The notes beneath the pieces are model-generated. The model saw nothing but the letters and a program-made list of their open reading frames with translations. It was not told the origin of the DNA and made no database searches. Source: Phytoseiulus persimilis (taxonomy: Eukaryota > Arthropoda > Arachnida > Mesostigmata > Phytoseiidae). Taken from it: a stretch of DNA of 64,000 nucleotides. Both the position numbers and the translations under genes were made by a program. Where the stretch lies: assembly GCA_037576195.1 (NCBI GenBank), contig CM075102.1, positions 33,786,745 through 33,850,744 on the forward strand, written 5' to 3'. Positions 60,386 through 64,000 of this stretch are shown piece after piece (positions within the stretch are counted from its first letter, which is position 1; each line of letters opens with the position of its first letter).

Positions 60386-62714
60386 AGCTCTAATCACGGT
60401 GCATCTTCTTTCAACTGTGTTTCAACGGTCGCATGTCTTTCAACTTTTTGGAATCCGCACAGCAAAAACGAGCCGGGTCCGGTAGAGTTCGCAGGTTTCT
60501 CGTGCGCGAATCACAACAAAGCTCCAGAGAACAACGAGGGAGCCCCTGAGGTGAAACTGATCGATTTTGTATCGCTTGCAACATCCTGAAAATCCGACCC
60601 GCTCTGAGCACAATTTGGACGCATCAATTCGAAGTTCCAGCGAGCTGTCTCCCTCTCATAGTGGCTCCTTCTTCCCGAATCGGAATCGGCCACGTCACCG
60701 TGTTCACAAGCGAAGCTGTAGTTTCAACACGGGAACCAAACTTCCTTGGAAGCAGGAAGGAAAAATTTTCGCGTCCCAAAAGCATCACGGTCTCGGAGTG
60801 CCCCCAGCTACGCCTCGAGCCAGCTGTGCGTCCACGCTTCGAAGCTCCTCCTACGTTCCCCTCGTGTCATTCTACATCTGAACATGGAGCTGTCCAGCCG
60901 GAATAATGAACGCGCTCGTTATGAGTTATACCTCCGTCCAGAAACGAAATTGATGGAGAGAGTTTCGTTCGCACGGAGCACATATCCGACGTAACAGACC
61001 ATATCTAACGATTATTCTTCCTCGATATGTGTGTGTAATCCTGTGTGCCTGAGGCAGCTTTCTTCTTCTGGGGCCAGTATCGTATTTAGGTGAATGTTCC
61101 GAGTTGCAGTAATTACCGCGGGGAGATCCGGAAATATATGATGTTCGCGATGAATTTCTCGCGGAACGGTTCGTGAGTGAGGCCTGAGAGAAGGAACTCC
61201 GTAAATGGCTGCCTTTCCATCATAGTCCAAGTTTCTCTTCGACTTAATAAAGACGTGCAATTTCCGGCGTAATTCCCCAGCGCTTCAAAGCTTCCATAAG
61301 AGCGTGGACGTTCTGCGGTGACCTGAGCTGCGGATACCACAGCGATCGGTGAACTCCGAATGGCGGCAGTATGGCTCCGGCTGATGGTCGGCTTTTTCGA
61401 CACTACTGGTTAAATGACTATCTGCTCCGGAAGGTGGAACCCAAGCATCGGACGTCCATCCTTCTGACCCTCCTGTCCTCACATGGTCCATTATCTAAGC
61501 ATTATCCAAGGCACGTGCGATCAAAACCATTGCTGGGTCGACTGCGCCGTAAATTCATTCGACATACTATGCCATTGGCATTATACCCGCCAAAAGCAGC
61601 TCTTCCGAATGATCTCCCCGGAGACGGCTTCCGAACGCTCTCCCGAGCTCCATTCCTCCTCCGCGGGCTGCAGACACGGAAAGAATAGATGCGTTCGTAC
61701 CAGGCAGCGGAAACGGGTTCCGCAGGGAGAATACCGGCGCGAAGGGTGTAATTGAACATGAGACGTTGTGTTTCGTCACCGGCTGAGAAGATGAATGCTG
61801 TTCGCCAACGTCCATTCATCAAACCTAACGAGGCAAACAGGGACAAGGATCCGATGCCCACTATGCTCCGAGAGCCCGCGACTTCGGAGACTTCTTCGGC
61901 GGTCGGGACTCACTTACTCGAGCAGTCGAAGCTTCCAATCTGCCCTTCAGGCGTCCTTGCAAGAACACGAGCACTACCCGTCGAGCACAGTGGAAGGCCT
62001 CGTTCACATGAAGAGTAACCAGTTCCATACAAGTACGTATCCGAAAATGGTTGCCATGACCAACGGAAAGTTATCGAGGTGGAAATTGAGGTGTTGCCTC
62101 GAGAGGGATCGTCGCACGGAGACGTATTCGAAGCGAGCCCTGACGTAGGGAATCTCAATTCTTGTGATAGCGTCAACGGACCTACACAAGAGGCCCGGGA
62201 ACATAGCTGAGATCGTGTCTAAGAAGTTACTCGATTATTGGGTCGGGCCGATCGTCCGCTGGGGGCTCGATAAGCTCGCTTAGCTGAGATGTCTCGGGCA
62301 GCATGTCGGTAGATGGACGTTTTCTGCCACGATATCAAAGCACCTTATTGCACTTGAAGGATTTTCCTCCGCCGGCTCCGCGGAGGCCCGGGGTTGAGGA
62401 CTATCCCAATCTCCCATCACTGCAGCTGCTGTCGCCGCTTTTGTGACCGTGAGTATTATTAGTTTGGCTTGCAGTATCGTTGGAGAGTTTGTTGACGGGA
62501 AAGTCTGGCCGCCGCGATGTGAAGTGGTAACTTTTCCCCTCCTAAATACGGCCGAAGTGGCTGATGGCCTGGCGACCATCGCGGACCGAAAGATCTTTGA
62601 ACGGCTGAGTTGACCGAGAGAGCGGCGGACAGCGAAGGTCAAAGCACTTATCAAGATAGCACCATCCTTGATTCAGCACTGCTTCTTGCCCCCTCCCCCT
62701 CCCCTTGCTTGCAG

Positions 62715-63070
62715 CGAGCGATATCGCCAAAAGCAGCGCGCTCGCAGAATGTTGGGGGCTGACGGCGTGTTCGTTCGCGGCTCGCAGATGTCCCCCAGAT
62801 CATGAGGACTCCTGGGGGCCAGATGAGGGGTGCTCGGGCTGTTGCCCTAGTCGACCGCTCTACCGTTCCAGCTCTCTTGTGCTCGAACGGGCTGTTCGGG
62901 GCGTATCACACAAGCCCAAAGTGTCTTTGCGGAGTTTTTCGGTACGTTGCGTGCTCGTCGTCGAAGGAGACAATGAACGACAGATGTGTCGCATCGTGGA
63001 CGGCTCCCAGCAACCCGTTCCCCATACCATCATCTTCGGGGGCGATGAGCGCAATACTCGAAATCGCTGA
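62715..63070 (+). CDS. Candidate cysteine-rich exon
   Basis: An excellent acceptor (CCCCTCCCCTTGCTTGCAG) is followed, in phase 1, by a frame reading SDIAKSSALAECWGLTACSF, then ARRCPPDHED and GCSGCCPSRPLYR: seven cysteines within about 45 residues, ending in a CC pair. That density suggests an extracellular disulfide-rich module, but I cannot assign a family. After this the frame is ordinary. The end of the exon and its partners are not known; the 53-kb signal exon ends in a different phase, so a direct join is excluded. Confidence 0.28.
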
Positions 63071-64000
63071 TGGTACTTGGAATCGAACTGCTCGATTCGA
63101 AGATATAGCCGCACCAGAGTTCTTGCAGAGCAGCTCGAGGCTCCCGAGCTCGAAACCATCGCTTTAGGAGTGGCTATTGAGGGATGAATATATGGGCCAT
63201 GGAGTAGAATCGAGCGGGAAATATGTGAGTCATGTGCGGGAAGTCAAAGATAATATCATTCTTGGCAGAGGACGCGAAGCGGGAGACTCGAGGAGTTACG
63301 GCGGAGTTCAACAAAGGGGGGAGAAAGGGTGAGAAAGCTCTTGAAGTTCAAGACAAGCATCGAGAGTGTCACCTGTAGTCACATGACGAGATCAAAAGAA
63401 CGACACTAAGAGTATGAATCCCACTGGGAGGGAACAATCCGTCGAAACCCGAGTCGGAGGAATCTGAAAATAGATGGTGTCGAAATGAGGGGAGTAGCAG
63501 AATGAGACAACAGTGTTGGCATCATAAGAACAGGAGATCAGATGACTAAGATTGTATCAGGGACAGGAGAAGGACGCTCGGGAGACTTCGGCAGAAATAT
63601 GAATACTCCGCTGTCGGGCCCCTGAGTTCGCTACGATAGACTCAAAGATTTCGCGACCCGCTATCTCCTTGCTCCTCCTCTCTCCTCGGCCTCCGATCTT
63701 TGCTACCTAAGGATACCGACGAGGTGGCCACGCGTCTAGTTCTCGGAACCGTTCCATCGATTCCTCCGAGAACGTATCCCTACGGAGAATTCCGATGATC
63801 GTGCGCTTGCGAGTGAACGCACGGGAAGCTCCGACAAACTGTCAGACATTCGCGGGAGCAGCGCAAACTAACAGACAGTGGCGCTTTTGACTTGCGGGTG
63901 CAAAGCGCGGGGCGATGTCTCGCGTTGCTAACTCAGCTGCCATAGTTTTTATATCCTCCTCAAAAACTTCCAAGACTTCATTCATCCCGGCCAGCGCGAG
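63071..64000. other. Right-edge interval, purine-rich
   Basis: No gene or repeat recognised. The + strand is rich in GA words from about 63180 to 63600. Confidence 0.5.

Larger units (their letters stand above)
53167..62714. other. Interval possibly intronic to the 53-kb secreted gene
   Basis: No recognisable coding exon in about 9.5 kb. The + strand is purine-rich over long stretches, which makes stop codons rare on the minus strand and produces long but unconvincing frames (54164-55084 and 56613-57392). Contains a GA microsatellite and a small inverted-repeat element. Confidence 0.4.

Noticed and set aside
62396-62614. Open frame with a hydrophobic stretch and an internal GTGAGTATT donor
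   Set aside because: No start codon, no family match, and a frame of about 70 codons is expected by chance.
1-64000. CRISPR arrays, bacterial operons, rRNA genes, complete tRNA genes
   Set aside because: No regularly spaced identical repeats, no prokaryotic gene layout, no rRNA-like conserved stretches and no fully paired tRNA cloverleaf were seen.

Overview
The window looks like a compact animal nuclear genome, most likely an arthropod and probably a chelicerate such as a mite. The evidence is spliced genes with mostly short GT-AG introns (about 50-300 nt in the dense genes), a secreted protein with one arthropod-type six-cysteine chitin-binding domain, animal-specific WASHC5/strumpellin, and a base composition near half GC by eye. 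The mite assignment is inference. No bacterial, organellar or CRISPR features were seen.

Layout: five multi-exon genes on the + strand fill the left half. (1) 63-3251: an HCN/cyclic-nucleotide-gated-like channel in eight exons, with a cyclic-nucleotide-binding domain but no GYG selectivity filter and a poorly charged S4; its third intron holds a MITE-like element. (2) 12210-15294: a secreted, proline-rich, CPAP1-like protein with one CBM14 domain. (3) 19336-22876: a 12-TM major facilitator transporter resembling SLC18B1, whose 5' end and two acceptors are uncertain. (4) 24880-28661: WASHC5 (strumpellin), complete in three exons. (5) 30789-32844: ribosomal protein L5, complete in four coding exons plus a leader intron, with a poly(A) signal just downstream.

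From 3.25 to 12.2 kb and from 32.9 kb to the end the window is gene-poor. It holds two decayed Ty3/gypsy-like fossils (about 3.6-3.9 and 33.4-33.9 kb), a LINE reverse-transcriptase remnant (about 46.4-46.85 kb), tRNA-like SINE heads, several terminal-inverted-repeat elements (1.1-1.6, 50.6-51.3, 60.2-60.4 kb), and CT/GA microsatellites. Weaker candidate genes are listed at low confidence: small secreted proteins on the minus strand at 23.7-24.0 and 43.1-43.3 kb, a signal-peptide first exon on the + strand at 53.04-53.17 kb followed by a strong splice donor, a cysteine-rich exon at 62.7 kb, and a possible type II membrane-protein exon on the minus strand at 38.65-39.2 kb.

The five clear genes do not form a pathway; they are ordinary neighbours with unrelated roles (membrane excitability, cuticle, transport, endosomal actin regulation, translation). 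The most interesting observation is the HCN-like channel whose normally invariant pore signature is replaced.
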